A stretch of DNA of 64,000 bases, from contig NC_088775.1 in assembly GCF_954871325.1 (NCBI RefSeq), positions 4,079,475-4,143,474 of the forward strand. The letters are read 5' to 3'. Shown here in pieces: positions 11,740 to 23,846 of the stretch. The first letter of the stretch is position 1. Each line of letters starts with the position of its first letter. The DNA comes from Gordionus sp. m RMFG-2023 (taxonomy: Eukaryota > Nematomorpha > Gordioida > Chordodea > Parachordodidae). The position numbers and the translations under genes are program-made. The notes beneath the pieces were generated by a model that was given only the letters and a program-made list of their open reading frames with translations, was not told the DNA's origin and searched no databases.

Positions 11740-12310
11740 GGCATTATTGATCAAAATCTGTTCATTTTTGGTTTATACATGTACATTTAGGTGTAAAGCA
11801 TTATCCTAAAAAATATTTTGAAAATATTATGATTTGACCGAATGTCGAGCTCAAAACCGACCACTCACTAAATATTTGATTGACCGAATTTGGTAGTAAT
11901 ATTAATTGGAAAATGTTCATTTTTGTTTAATTTATCTATAAAAACGTGTAAAACATTAAAAAATATTTTAAAAATATCGTGATTTGACCGATAACCGATT
12001 TGTAACCGAAATACAGCATTGCTGGCGTTATCCTTGGAAAATTCTTTATTTTTGGTTTATACATGTACATCATATACGTGGTAAATACCTAAAAATTATT
12101 TTGAAAATATTATGATTGACCGAATGTCGAGCACAAAACCGACCACTCATTAAATATTCGATAGATCAAATTTGCTAGTAATATTAATTGAAAAATGTTC
12201 ATTTTTGTTTTTATGTATCTATTAATAAGTGTTGTAAACCATTATCCCATAAGATATTTTAAAAATTTAATGATTTGACTGATAACCGATTCGGTGAAGA
12301 AGCGTACCAT
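11740..12310. repeat. Tandem repeat of about 290 bp made of two related half-units
   Basis: Two long units are visible (about 11740-12010 and 12020-12310). Each contains TTTGGTTTATACATGTACAT, then GACCGAATGTCGAGC and an AAAACCGACCACTCA block, then a second similar half with GATAACCGATT. The alternating half-units suggest a small higher-order array. No coding capacity. Confidence 0.65.
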
Positions 12311-13734
12311 ATTTTTACGTATTATAGCCGCAATCAAGGTCATACTCAATAGATACTTTTATGATTTACCAAATATTAATTATATTATACCAGTTTCCAT
12401 GAAGAAACGTATTTTATTTTATTCATATAATCATACTTTAAAACATACTTAAAATAGAGGATTGGTTGGGTATGATTATTATCAATCCGTGATTGACGAC
12501 CGACTAATAAAACTGGTCATTTTATGCTTTTATCTCTTACCTCTGAAAGTTTAAAAGCTAGGAGGTTAGACTTTTATCCGAGGATAGTTTATAAAAAATC
12601 TCAGTTTCTTTATTAAAATTGTCAAAATCGATAAGATATATATTTTTGAATCTTATTATAGAACCAGGCGTGTACGCAGGAATTTTCTATGGGTAGGATA
12701 ATTTTTTTATATTAAAAGAGTTTTTTTTTGGAACATTAAAAATTTATTAGAATTATTCATAAAAAAATTTATTATAGCCAATCATATTTTTTTAAAAAAT
12801 GATAATTTCGAACACAAATAAAAAAATATTGAAAAATAAAAGATATTTAAGAGCTATTATAATAGCTAGATAAACTTATAAAGATAGGTAAATGGCAAGA
12901 AATTTAAAATTTAAAAAGTTAACCAAAATATCGTTCATGGAAATCTTCTATGCCAGGGGTCAATAAGATCCTCTCATTTATACTTGTATTATTTGGTATT
13001 GGTGACAAAATTTATAGAATGTATTTTTAAGTATTCATTACTTCCTCTAGGCATTTTGGGGGATATAAATCTTTCATTTCAAGATTTAAATTAATGAAAT
13101 TAATTTGCCTTGAGATATATTTATATCCTCTAAATAAAATTGTGCTAAATATTTAACTTTTCATTATCAATTAATCCTCAGACGAATTTCTATGGTTGGA
13201 GTCATTTGATGAATCACAAATTAATTGATTGATTTAAAAAATGAATCCAAAAGTGGAATAACAATTATTTTATAGTAATACACAATTTAATACTAGAACA
13301 ATTTGTTTGTCTTGTTGGAAATCGAGTCTTGCAAATTATGAAACCTCTAGTTGGAGTTATTCTGATAATCAAAATAAGTTCTTCTAGATCTAAAAATGTG
13401 GTAACGCTTGATGTATAAGATTTCCTTGTTTGGCATGTTTTTATGCAGTTTCTTTTTCGGTGTAGTATTAGTCTCAAATAAAAAGGAATAGAGAATATTT
13501 TTTTATAACAAAATTTTTTTTAATTTTATTGAACTATATCTTTTGAAGCTTATTATAACTCCGCTTATAACTTCTATTTGATAATGTTACAAGGCTGATG
13601 ATATGTTTTATAACTAGTGGGTTAATTATGAGGATATTTTGAAACTCCCAAAAACACTTTGATAGGTGAAACCATGTAGCATTCATCGATATTATTTCTA
13701 CCAAGTATATTTATATAAAATTTATTATTGGTGC
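12311..13734. other. AT-rich intergenic DNA
   Basis: No gene or repeat recognised beyond low-complexity A/T. Short open frames (for example near 13265-13477) look random. Confidence 0.5.
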
Positions 13735-13920
13735 TAGTGTTATTAAATGGCTCATTTTGAGCCAAACGGCTAATTCAATATTTTGTCTTAAGATTTTGCT
13801 CACAGGTGGCACTGAACATCTATTAACGAAATCTCGAGGCTTATACAATAATTTTCTGGCTAAAATATTATGTTAACCATTTTTAAAAATAGGCTAAAAT
13901 CGAGCCTTTTAACAACACTA
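13735..13920. mobile_element. hAT-like MITE, family 1, with 8-bp target duplication
   Basis: Starts TAGTGTTATTAAATGGCTCA and ends TTTTAACAACACTA. Flanks ATTGGTGC (13727-13734) and ATTGGAGC (13921-13928) agree at 7 of 8 bases. Confidence 0.75.
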
Positions 13921-13928
13921 ATTGGAGC

Positions 13929-14640
13929 TCATGTCTAAAAACAACTATCAATGACTTAATAAATTAATATAATGGGCTTAAGCTTGAGCCTCCCAACGAA
14001 ACCGATAATATTAATCTTGCCATTTTATTTTAATATATTATATTTGCATCATGAATCTGCCAATGATATGAGCAGTGCAACATCGGTATTTCAAAATTTT
14101 ATTTTAATCTTATATTCTTTTAAGACCTCAGATTTAACATTGTTTTCAGTTTTTTCTGGTTAATATCAAAGTCGCATACTTGTCAATTTTTTTTGACACA
14201 ACATCAAGTTTAATATCATAAATACACAATGGTATAAAATACGGGTACTTGTTACTTATGTGTGATTGTACTTAAAAATATATAATTTAAATTTTTATGT
14301 GTTTATTACATAGGAAATAAGGTTTAGAATTTGGAAGTGATGGGTAAACGTAAGAAGGAAGGCGAAAACTTCAATGGGGCCATAAAGTTAGAGGCAATAT
14401 GAAGAAGTATAAATTAGATAAAAGAGATAGTATGAATAACATAAAGTGGAGAGAGATATTGAAGCAGCTTACCACCAGAAAAAGTGAAAGTTAAAGAGAA
14501 AAATACAATTTTTTTTTTTTAATTAGCTAAAACTTGCAATTTTTTTTAAATGAATATAATTAAATATAAACCGAAAAACGAATTCCAAAACAATAAATTA
14601 TAAAAAAAAATTAATGTTCCTTATTCATATATCTGTTTAT
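13929..14640. other. AT-rich intergenic DNA, no gene assigned
   Basis: A slightly richer stretch at 14335-14500 contains a lysine-rich frame (NMKKYKLDKRDSMNNIKWRE) with an internal stop nearby. It may be a decayed exon, but no family was recognised. Confidence 0.4.
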
Positions 14641-14941
14641 ATCAAAATGCATATTCTGGCCCTTGATTGGCTGGATAAGGATCAGGCGGGACATATGGTA
14701 TTTTTCCTCTGTAACTTTTAACTTGTCATGGAAGTTTTACAGGAGCGAACCTGATATCGTTACTTGGGTTGATTTTAGTATTTTCGTACTCTTTTGTGTG
14801 GACAAAGTGGATTCTGTTATATCTGAAGTTATCACCCATATTCGTAAGAGCTGACTCCGAATTTTCGGTTTGAACTGTTGACGCTGTGATTGCGAATACG
14901 ATTGCTGCGATGTTGAGCAGAAGGACCAAGCTACAGAAACT
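14640..14941 (-). CDS. Small secreted peptide-like gene, last exon, with an in-frame TGA
   Basis: Reading the minus strand from a splice-acceptor-like TTATTAG at 14942-14948, the frame begins SFCSLVLLLNIAAIVFAITA. This is a strongly hydrophobic stretch like the core of a signal peptide with an A-x-A-like cleavage zone. A hydrophilic part of about 48 residues follows (FRYNRIHFVHTKEYENTKIN, ending FAPVKLP) up to TGA at 14726-14728. The same frame then stays open for another 30 or so codons and encodes a proline- and aromatic-rich tail (IPYVPPDPYPANQGPEYAF) ending at TGA near 14647. The start methionine must lie in an upstream exon that was not found. Base composition is richer in G+C than the surroundings, which supports coding. 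The family is unknown. The early TGA may be the true stop, a disabling mutation, or a read-through site. Confidence 0.45.
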
Positions 14942-14948
14942 CTAATAA

Positions 14949-16800
14949 GGAAATTAGTGAGGATATCTTTTCATTAATTTTACTAACATCATTGACATTC
15001 TTAACAAAATTAATATTATAAATTTTTCACGAAAAAAAAATAAAATGAACTATAAATTATTTCTTCTGGTGACTAAAAAAAATTAATTTTTTGTGACAAA
15101 TTTACATCCTAAAGTTAAATTTAATTAGTTTTTTTTAAATTGATTAATTTCTATTAAGATTGTTACTTTTTGTTTGAAAAATTTTAAATTCGTCATTTTA
15201 CTATTCATTAAATAATAAATTATCCCTTCCAAAAACTAATAAAGTATATTATATTTATATAACCTTTCCCATAAAAATAACTAAGAAAAAAGGAAAATTC
15301 TGGATCTGGGCCCGTCAAAACTCGTAAATTTATTTCAGGTTCAGAAAAGTGTTTATTGAGAACCCAAGTCTAAGATACGGATTTGGGTTTGGATTCAAAG
15401 GTCTGAAACAAAAAATAGCTGGCATTCTAATTTAACTTTTATAAATCATACTTGAACGTATCTCATCTAGAAATATATAAAATTAAAAACTTAATTAATG
15501 TACAGTCAATTGGGGTGTTTTTTTTAAATTTTTTTGTTGGGTTGATATATTATGGAAAAGTAGCAATCTATAATTTGTACAATTATAAATAGACTCGTGG
15601 TCATGGAAGAGAAAAGGGGCATAGATAGGTATTGGATAATTTTTCTCATATAATTTGAAAATCATGTCAGATTAAATAAATAATTTTTTTATTTATTTTT
15701 ATAAAAAATAAAATATAAAATATAATATTTAAAAAAACATAAAAAATATAAAAATATAAATTAATATATTTAAAATAAAAAGTTTAAAAATAAAATATTA
15801 GAAGGGGAGTAGGTTAGTAAATATATTTAAAAATTTAATTATAGGAGAGCCAGCTTGCTAATTATTATTTATTAAATTAAGTTTTAAATATTTTTGACTT
15901 ACGTTTTTATTTATTTTAGCAGGTAAAACATTGTTTAATACGAATAAATTTTAAAATATTATTTATAAAAATAAAATAATAATATTGATAATATAAATTT
16001 AGAAAAATTATCAATAATTAAATTTGCTAAATAACACACTATAAATTTAGAAATCAATTGATTACTATATATGCTCTCTTTTTAAAATAAGATAGTTTTA
16101 TTTACACACAATAAACTTCGCCCTAATATTCATCTTATTAGGATCATTAGAATTTTTTGTAAGATGGAGATTGAAATTCTTCTTCTTCTAGGATGTCTGA
16201 ATCTTAAAACTATTTTTTATTGGTTAGCTATAAAATGAACATTATTATAACTTACAAGGTTTTCCAAGATTCAATGGAAAAACTTGATCTTTAATATTTT
16301 AACTGATTAGATCAAAAACCCAATATAAAACTCGGTTCAACATTTAATACTGCATAAATTTGAATTTAAAAAAATTTCATTTTTATTTAATTTTAAATAA
16401 GAAATAAATAGATTTATTAATATTTAAAAAATTTAAAAGAGCGGTGGAGGGGAGCTCCTCCACTCCAACCATAAAAGTAGCTGATTCCCGCTCCCTATTT
16501 TTAAAAGGAGACCTGTTTTTCCATAAAAATTCTGAAATAATCTATTGATATACTAAGTAGCCCATTTTCCCAATAGGGTTGACCACCATTGGGCATCCTC
16601 AAAGAAACCTGGGAAAAAAATATAAAAAAATAATTTAGACAGCCAACACTAGTGTTAAATGTCTCAAGAAAATCCATTAAAAACAGGCATTCTTTTAATA
16701 ACAGAAGTGGGATAAGGATAACAAAGTTTTCCCAAAATACGCATCATTTTTAGCCACCATTATCTAAAAAGAGAAAAATTGGGGAAATATTTTTATATTG
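14949..16800. other. AT-rich intergenic DNA
   Basis: Mostly A/T low complexity. A fragment of the GC-rich interspersed repeat lies near 15300-15410 (CTGGATCTGGGCCCGTCAAA). No gene recognised. Confidence 0.5.
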
Positions 16801-16804
16801 GGTT

Positions 16805-17040
16805 ATATAAAACTAACGGATTCACCGAGATTAAATTGACGGAAAATGATGTGGAGTGATTCATTCTAGTAGAAACTCAAATTTGGCTGCCCGATATCGG
16901 GGTTTATCCATTTTATTCGTAATGATATTGCTATAAATGATTATATCACAAGTTGTCATTCAATGGTCTCAACATTGTAGTAAAAGCTTTGAAAATTCTC
17001 TTAGATTATAATTATTTTTTATAAATAAATGACTTTTTTT
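16805..17040 (+). pseudogene. Relic of a BTB-family last exon
   Basis: The stretch reads ACTAACGGATTCACCGAGAT and on to a terminal TTTTTTATAAATAAATGAC. It follows the last 80 or so codons of the BTB copies (NGFTTIKLMENDN, then the WVPDIAFYP region), but with several small insertions and deletions and no continuous frame. No upstream exons are visible. It is an old, decayed member of the same family lying 1.4 kb before copy B. Confidence 0.8.
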
Positions 17041-17589
17041 AAAATATATATACGTTTTGACACATGTTTTTTTTTAATTTATATTAAATAAAAATTAGAA
17101 AAATTGGAAAATATTAATATTTCTTAAAATTTTTATTTGATGTTAGGATTGGATTGCGTTAGTATGAATCAGAGTCCTTGTAGAGATACCATTTGCACTC
17201 CCGGATAAAACAAAAATTTTCGGCCCGGCCCGGGTTTCATATTTTCAGATTAGGCCCGGCCCGGATTTTTATTAATATATTATATTAATTTTCAATTTTT
17301 TATAACTAATAAATGGCAATTTAAAATATTCGAATATAAAATATTATATGATCTTTGAATGGATGTATTAATTCCCGATTATCGTCTGCGTATTATAATA
17401 TTCTATATCCACCATTTTTTTTCTTCAAAAGTCATTTTTTTGGATAAATCATATCTTCAATAGCGTATTCTTCTATAAATAAATAATACACTTTTTTTTA
17501 TAGTGTTCCTATTGAAAATCCCAAGTAACCTTTGTTAATAGAACGCTTTCTCTTAAAAAAAATTTGAAAAATGGATATAGAACAATTAC

Positions 17590-18467
17590 AAAACTCAGCT
17601 GACTTACAAATTTGATATTGCAACAAATAAGCTTCGAGATTTGGAAATTAGTGCCATCTATTAGCGCGAAATCTTTAGCTATTTTGACTAAAATCTTAGT
17701 CTGATAGTTTTTAAAAAATCTACACGATTCGAGCTTTTTAACAACCCAACATCAACCACAGATGACATTCACAAAAATTATGTTTGTATATAGAGACCGG
17801 GCAAGTTTATAATATTGTAGGCATGCAAAAATACGATCAACATCGTCATACGTAAGTATAAAAGTAATTCACGATTTTTATAGAACAATATTTGTCCTTA
17901 ACATTTTTGTCCTATTGCTAGAAAAAATTTGCATGAAATTCATTTTTTAATAAAAGCTCAAATTTTCATACTTTTTGCTAACTTTAAAATTATTTCTTTT
18001 AGTGATTCTCTCAAGTTTCAAAAGTTAGTCACTAACTGGATAATAACCCCTATTTATTCAAAGATTTTCATTTTTACTGGTAGTTGAACTTAACTTAGAC
18101 CTACCATATACATTTTAATTATTTATTTCATCACACATATATTGGTGTGTTTGTGATAATTTACGATTTTTTATTTAATAAATTATTATATTTTTTCTAA
18201 AAACTATATATAAATAAATATGATTAATTAATTTTATTTATTTTTCTTTACATGGTGTTCTTATCGAGGAAAAAAAGTAAATAACGAGAAGGAAAAATTT
18301 AAATTCGATTGGACGAAAAGTTCAAAACATTAATTTTGAAATATAAACGTATTATTTTGAAAAGAATAATAAATTAAAAATAAGTAACAAAAATAATACC
18401 CAAATAAGAATTTTAGATAAACTTATTTAATTGTAAATTTTAACATATTAAATAGTTTAAAATCGAA
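17590..18467 (+). repeat. 5' flank of BTB copy B, related to the 5' flank of copy C
   Basis: Shares long blocks with 22925-23846, for example CCTACCATATACATTTTAAT and the GATTCGAGC-TTTAACAAC end of a truncated family-1 MITE near 17750. The same order in both places shows that the BTB duplications carried about 0.9 kb of upstream DNA. Promoter elements probably lie here, but none could be pinned down. Confidence 0.7.
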
Positions 18468-20697
18468 ATGAATACTAGTATAATAGCCAAAGAAACTAAG
18501 GATATAGGTAGTTGTGTATTCAATAATCCTCATTTATCTGATATCACTTTCAAGGTAAAAAAAAATTTTTCAAAATGAATTTATTGTTTATTCATTATCA
18601 TAAAATAAAACATTAATATTTAATTTAACTTATTTCGGCATATATATGTCGTAATTTTTAAAGGGATCATGACTATACGGGATTTAAAGGGATTCCTTTA
18701 AAATTTCAATTTTTTAAATGATAAAGAACTATACGGTATTATCACTGGGGCAGAGATTGGCCTCCAGTTGAATAAATCTTTTGATTAGCTATCGATTGAT
18801 ACCCTATACTAGACATATCTTATATCATAAGGCCAAAAAAAAACAAAATTGAAAATTAAAAACGCAACGAAACTCGTGGAAAACGCTTTTAAAATAAGAT
18901 TCCTCTTTATCACAATTAAAACGTGATAATCCCGTATTATCATTCCTTAATTATCAACCCTAATTTTTTAGTTATCCCTTTAAATCCCGTGAAGATCCTG
19001 GATAGTCATGATCCCTTTAAAAATTACGACATATATAATATAACATACAAAAAAATTTAAATTTAATAATATGATTTAAATCTTAATCAGAAACACCATA
19101 AATATGGCAGGTCTGATATATCATAATTTTTTGGCTCTTGCTTTTAGAGTGACATTGCGAATAAAGCTGATAAATAGTCGGGTAATCACCCATATTTTTA
19201 GCTGTTTAAGCAGACCTGATTCTAGGTCTATTTATTTTTGAGTAGAAAATATTTAATAAAACATATATATTATAACTTTGCCACCACAAATCTGTGTAAT
19301 ATTTTTCTTGCAAGTTCAACACCTATTGTATGGTGGGTGGCCTAAATCATATTTTAAAAATGTTATGAATCACTATATTGTATAAGAATAATTTTAACTC
19401 CCACCATTGGGTTTAGGGTGAAAACATTTCAATGTTTATAAATAGAAAAAATAATATGTTTATTTTAAATTTGTTAATATTATTATTAAAAATACGATTT
19501 AAAGGTAGATGATAAAACATTCTACGGCCATAAACTTATACTTGCTCTCAAAAACGAATTCTTTTACACGCTATTTTATGGGAGCATTCCTTACGAAGAA
19601 AAATGCTTCAATATCTTAGATATTAGCGCTGAAACCTTTTCCAAAATCTTAAAGTTTGCATTATTTAGCTATTAATTTTGAAAATTTAAATTAATCTTGT
19701 TAAAGTTACATATACCTGGATAATGTTTCGCTCGAAAATGTCGAAGCCGCCATTTTCGTGGAACTCTTATACGGGGCTAAGAAATTTTTGATGAAAGAAT
19801 TGGTCAAAAAATGCGTGGACAAAATTAATTCTCCATATGGGAAGGATATTAAAAATAATTTCCCTCTAGTCATGCTTTTGTCAACTCCGTTACACTCAGA
19901 AATTAATAAAAAAAACTGTCTCGAGGTTATAACTTTTTTTATTTGATACTGATTTACATCTTTTTATTTAAAATAACTTTAGGGCATGCAATTCATTACC
20001 AGGTCGGCTCTCGCTTCCGAAATGTTTATGAATGCCCCGTTTGAATTAATTAACGATTTCATAAGTTACATAAACGCGAATAATTTGGAGCCCAAGGCGT
20101 TGATTTTCGAATTTCTTCTAAAATGGGGGAAAAAAGAATGCGAAAAAGAAGGAATTTTAGCCACCAATGAGAATATTATGAGCGTAATTAAGAAGAATAA
20201 ATTCGAGCCAATGTCCTACTTGGAAAATTTTACCGTGACAGACATCATCAATATTATTAGGAAGCGGAATATATTGTGTGAATCTCAGATAACCGATTTA
20301 GTATTGAAAAGATTAGGAGCGTGCGATTTGATATGATAATATATCGCGCCAAACCCCTAATTTTTTTTATAGCATAACAACTTCACCGGGTTCTAATACT
20401 ACCCTACAAGCTCATGAACTGTGTCCACAATTGTTTATCGTTGGATTCATGCTACCATGTAAAGACAACGGATTCACCATGATTAAAATTAAAGAAAATG
20501 ATAATTGCATCCTAGCATATAAAGTGTCTCATATGAGCAAAACTCAAATTTGGGTGCCTGATATTGCGTTTTACCCATCTTATACGTGCGATATTGCTGT
20601 AAATGATATATCACAAGTTTCCCTTCAATGGTCTGAAAGTAAAATTACAGTAAAAGCGTCGACAATCTCTCGCATCGGAGTTATTTATTATAAATAA
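18468..20697 (+). pseudogene. BTB/POZ-BACK-like protein, copy B, one frameshift in the last exon
   Basis: Exons are 18468-18554 (start MNTSIIAKETKDIG, ending HLSDITFK), 19505-19653, 19706-19925 and 19983-20697, with introns of 950, 52 and 57 nt. Exons 1-3 read cleanly through the BTB fold (FYGHKLILALKNEFFYTLFY, then YIYLDNVSLENVEAAIF). The last exon matches copies A and C through the BACK-like part (ITDLVLKR), then shifts by one base near 20325-20335, where an extra A gives TGA TAA. The remaining domain is open again in the next frame from about 20335 to the stop at 20697. The break removes the last 120 or so residues. Everything else looks well preserved, so it is either a young pseudogene, a gene with a shortened product, or a base error. 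Intron 1 holds an element with inverted ends (18641-19036). Confidence 0.8.
18641..19036. mobile_element. Non-autonomous DNA element with about 45-bp inverted ends, in intron 1 of BTB copy B
   Basis: The left arm runs from TATATGTCGTAATTTTTAAA through GGGATCATGACTAT. The right arm is its inverse (ATAGTCATGATCCCTTTAAA, then AATTACGACATATA). It is about 390 bp with no coding capacity. No second copy was noticed in the window. Confidence 0.6.
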
Positions 20698-22711
20698 ATA
20701 AACGCTTTTATGGAATATAATATAAATTTGATAATTATTTTTATTGGAATTTTTTTTAAATAAAACAAGAATTTATTAATAAAAATATTAGTTTTGATAA
20801 TTTTATTGAAGATAAAAGATTGATCTTTATTTTGATTACCTTGTATCTTAGAAGTAGTGTTGTTACACGGCTCATTTTAAGCCGATTTTTTAAAACGGCT
20901 TACTCAATATATTGGCCAGAAAAATATTGCCTAAACCTCGAGATTTCGTTAATATAATGTCTAGACCTTTGTTCCTTCTATGAGCAAAATCTTCAGGCTT
21001 GCGTAATATTTTTCTGGATGAAATATTGAGTTAGCCGTTTTAAAAATCGGCTCCAAACAGCACTACTTAGAATGCTCTCCATACCAGATATACTTTTTTA
21101 AGACAGGATAGGCTACTCTGTAAAAAAAATAAGTTAGAAAGAAATTTATCAGAGAATAAATAAATTCTAGACTTTATAAAATTTAAAAAAAAAATTAATT
21201 ATTAACTAGCATTTTTTTTAGCTGGCACTCTAATAAACTTTTATATTTATTTTTTTTTTTGACATTTGCGGCATTGAAATTTTATTTTTGTGTGATAATG
21301 AATTTTTGTTTAAAATATCCAACACCAAATAAGAACGAATATATATAAAATAAGATTGTGAAATCAGAAGAAATGGAAATTATTAGGGCTACTCTGTGAT
21401 CAATATTAAATAGGCACAAATATTTGTTATGTCTTTATCTCCATAATATATATTTAAAAAAATGAAAATTTGATACCTAAAAGAATGACATTTTTATTAA
21501 ATTAATAGATATTTTTCTCAACAGACAGGCCCTGGCCAAAGCTTGGTCCGGTACAAACCCCGCAATTATTCCTTTTTCCTATTCTAATATATTAATCGAG
21601 AATTCAATATTTCTGAACATTAAATTTAATATATTTATTCCTAAACTCCCTCGATTATCTCAAATTTGTAAGATGAAAGTAGCACATAATTTTAAAATAA
21701 TTTTAATTTCATTGTAAATATTTTCATTATCATATTGCCAAAGCTTAACAATAGTTTCATATACATTCAATTTTAAATCTTTGAAAAAGATTATTTTTAT
21801 TCCCCAGCAAAATTGATCAATAAGATTCGTAGGTTAATTTTATTTTTGAATAAGGAATAGATTAGAAAGAATTTCTGAAATGATATAAATAACAATAATT
21901 AGAATTTAATCAAGTCATTTTACCCCCTTCTTTAAAAACTATCTATTTCTAGCCAAATTATAAATTGGTCTATTTTTGATTTTACTAATGTTGGATTCCT
22001 TTTTTTATTAACATATTTTTGAATAAAAATGTGATTTCTGAATCAAGTGACATCTTTACATATTCATTTACTTAATGAAATATTATTATTCATCATGTTA
22101 TTAATGATTATATTTTTCTAGATATGAGTCAATTAATAGCAAAAATGGTTCATTTGCAAATGAACACAGAAAAGGCTGATATCTCAAAGGTAGATTCATT
22201 GATCCTAATCAACAAACAACCTACATATTTGAAAATTTCAAATTCCTATTTAAACACATGAAAAATTTTTGTTAATTAGATTATTTTTTATATGTGGTTT
22301 TATTAAAATTGACTCAATTCTAACATTAAAACAAATTCGCTAAATCTCTTTTAAGTTTAACATCGTGGGTAAAAGGGTAGTTTTCTTTTAGGATAGGCTC
22401 ATAACCTGCTAAATATGATTCAATTTATCACCACTACTTACTAGTATTGAACCTCACTATACTTTAAATAAAACAGACGAGGCCGTCTCGTATAAAACAT
22501 TTCTATGGGAGTTAGAAATTTTTATTGGGTGTAACCTGAAACTTCCAGATAAATCAAAATCCAAGGAAAGAAGTTCTCCGATAATGTCAAGGACATTAAT
22601 TCTTGTTCTAGATAAAATTAGGAATTTATATTTAAAGTAGCTGACTACAAATAAAATATTAAAACAAATATCAGATCTAGATTTTGCAATCAGAAGTCCA
22701 AACCTTTCTAC
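20698..22711. other. Intergenic DNA between BTB copies B and C
   Basis: Apart from the MITE at 20855-21065 nothing could be assigned. An exon-like stretch at 22124-22190 is bounded by TTTCTAG and AAG|GTAGAT and reads MSQLIAKMVHLQMNTEKADI, but no partner exon or family was recognised. Confidence 0.45.
20855..21065. mobile_element. hAT-like MITE, family 1, with 8-bp target duplication
   Basis: Starts TAGTGTTGTTACACGGCTCA and ends CAGCACTA. Its two halves are near-inverse copies, with AACTCAATAT and its relatives facing each other. Flanks CTTAGAAG and CTTAGAAT agree at 7 of 8 positions and fit the hAT target preference (T at position 2, A at position 7). Confidence 0.8.
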
Positions 22712-22922
22712 TAGTGTTGTTAAATGGCTCATTTTGAGCCGATTTTTAAAAACGGCTAACTCAATATTTCATCCAGAAAAATATTACGCAAGCCTGAAGA
22801 TTTTGCTTATAGAAGGAACAAAGATTTAGACATATATTATCGAAATCTGGAGGTTCAGACAATATTTCTGGCTAAAATATTGAGTTAGTCGTTTTATCAA
22901 AACGAGCCGTTTAACAACACTA
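22712..22922. mobile_element. hAT-like MITE, family 1, with 8-bp target duplication
   Basis: Starts TAGTGTTGTTAAATGGCTCA and ends CGTTTAACAACACTA. Flanks CTTTCTAC and CTTTCTTC agree at 7 of 8. One of the best-preserved copies in the window. Confidence 0.8.
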
Positions 22923-23846
22923 CTTTCTTCTACCATCTATTAGCAAAGTTTCCAGCCTTACATATTACATTTGACTAAAATCTTAGTGGGGTCATTTTAT
23001 AAAAAATCGACCCGATTCGAGCTTGTTTAACAACCCTACGTCAATCACAGCTTACATTCGATAAACGATAACATCTCCTTTTTTTGTATATAACTCAGAC
23101 CAATCAATTTTAAAATATTTTATGTCAAGTAATTTATGATTTTAAACAATATTTGTCCGCAACACTTTTTGCCCGATTGTTAAAATAAATTTGTAGTCAA
23201 TGAAATCTGGAAAAACATCTTAAAATTTTCTTACTTTTTGCTAATTTTGGGTTAAAATTTTCTTTCTTTTTACTAATAATCACTTAAGATCGCAAAAGTT
23301 AGCCACTAACTGGATTATATTTTATATCGGTGTATTAAGAATCTAATAAAAAAATTTTAACACATATTTATTCATGGATATTCAATTTCTAGTAGTTCTA
23401 TACTTAGACCTACCATATACATTTTAATTATTTATTTCATCACAGATTATTTTGGTCTATTTGCGATATTTCATGTTTTTTTTAAAAAATTATATCTATT
23501 ATATAAATAAAACTATATATTAAATAAAATATGATTAATTTATTTTGTTTTTTCGTTGTGTTCTTATTCTTATCAAGAAAAAAGTAAATAATGAGAAGGA
23601 AAAAATTTAATTTTATGTAACAAAATGCTCAAATGTTAATTTTGAAATATAGCATAATATTTTGAAAAGAATAATAATTAAAGTAACAAAAATAATACCC
23701 ATAAGAATTTTAGACAAACTTATTTATTGTATAAACGTCTTTTTCCTTGATATAAAAAGTGCAAGTCATTTTAACATTATATATAATCGTTATTGTTTTG
23801 TTGACATTATCTTTAAATATTTTAATATCTAAATGTAATAATTATT

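Noticed and set aside
14335-14500. Lysine-rich frame (NMKKYKLDKRDSMNN) as a possible exon
   Set aside because: Stops in neighbouring positions and no recognisable protein. Kept only as a remark.
22124-22190. Exon-like stretch with acceptor and donor signals reading MSQLIAKMVHLQMNT
   Set aside because: No partner exon, no recognised family, and chance splice signals are frequent in this AT-rich DNA.
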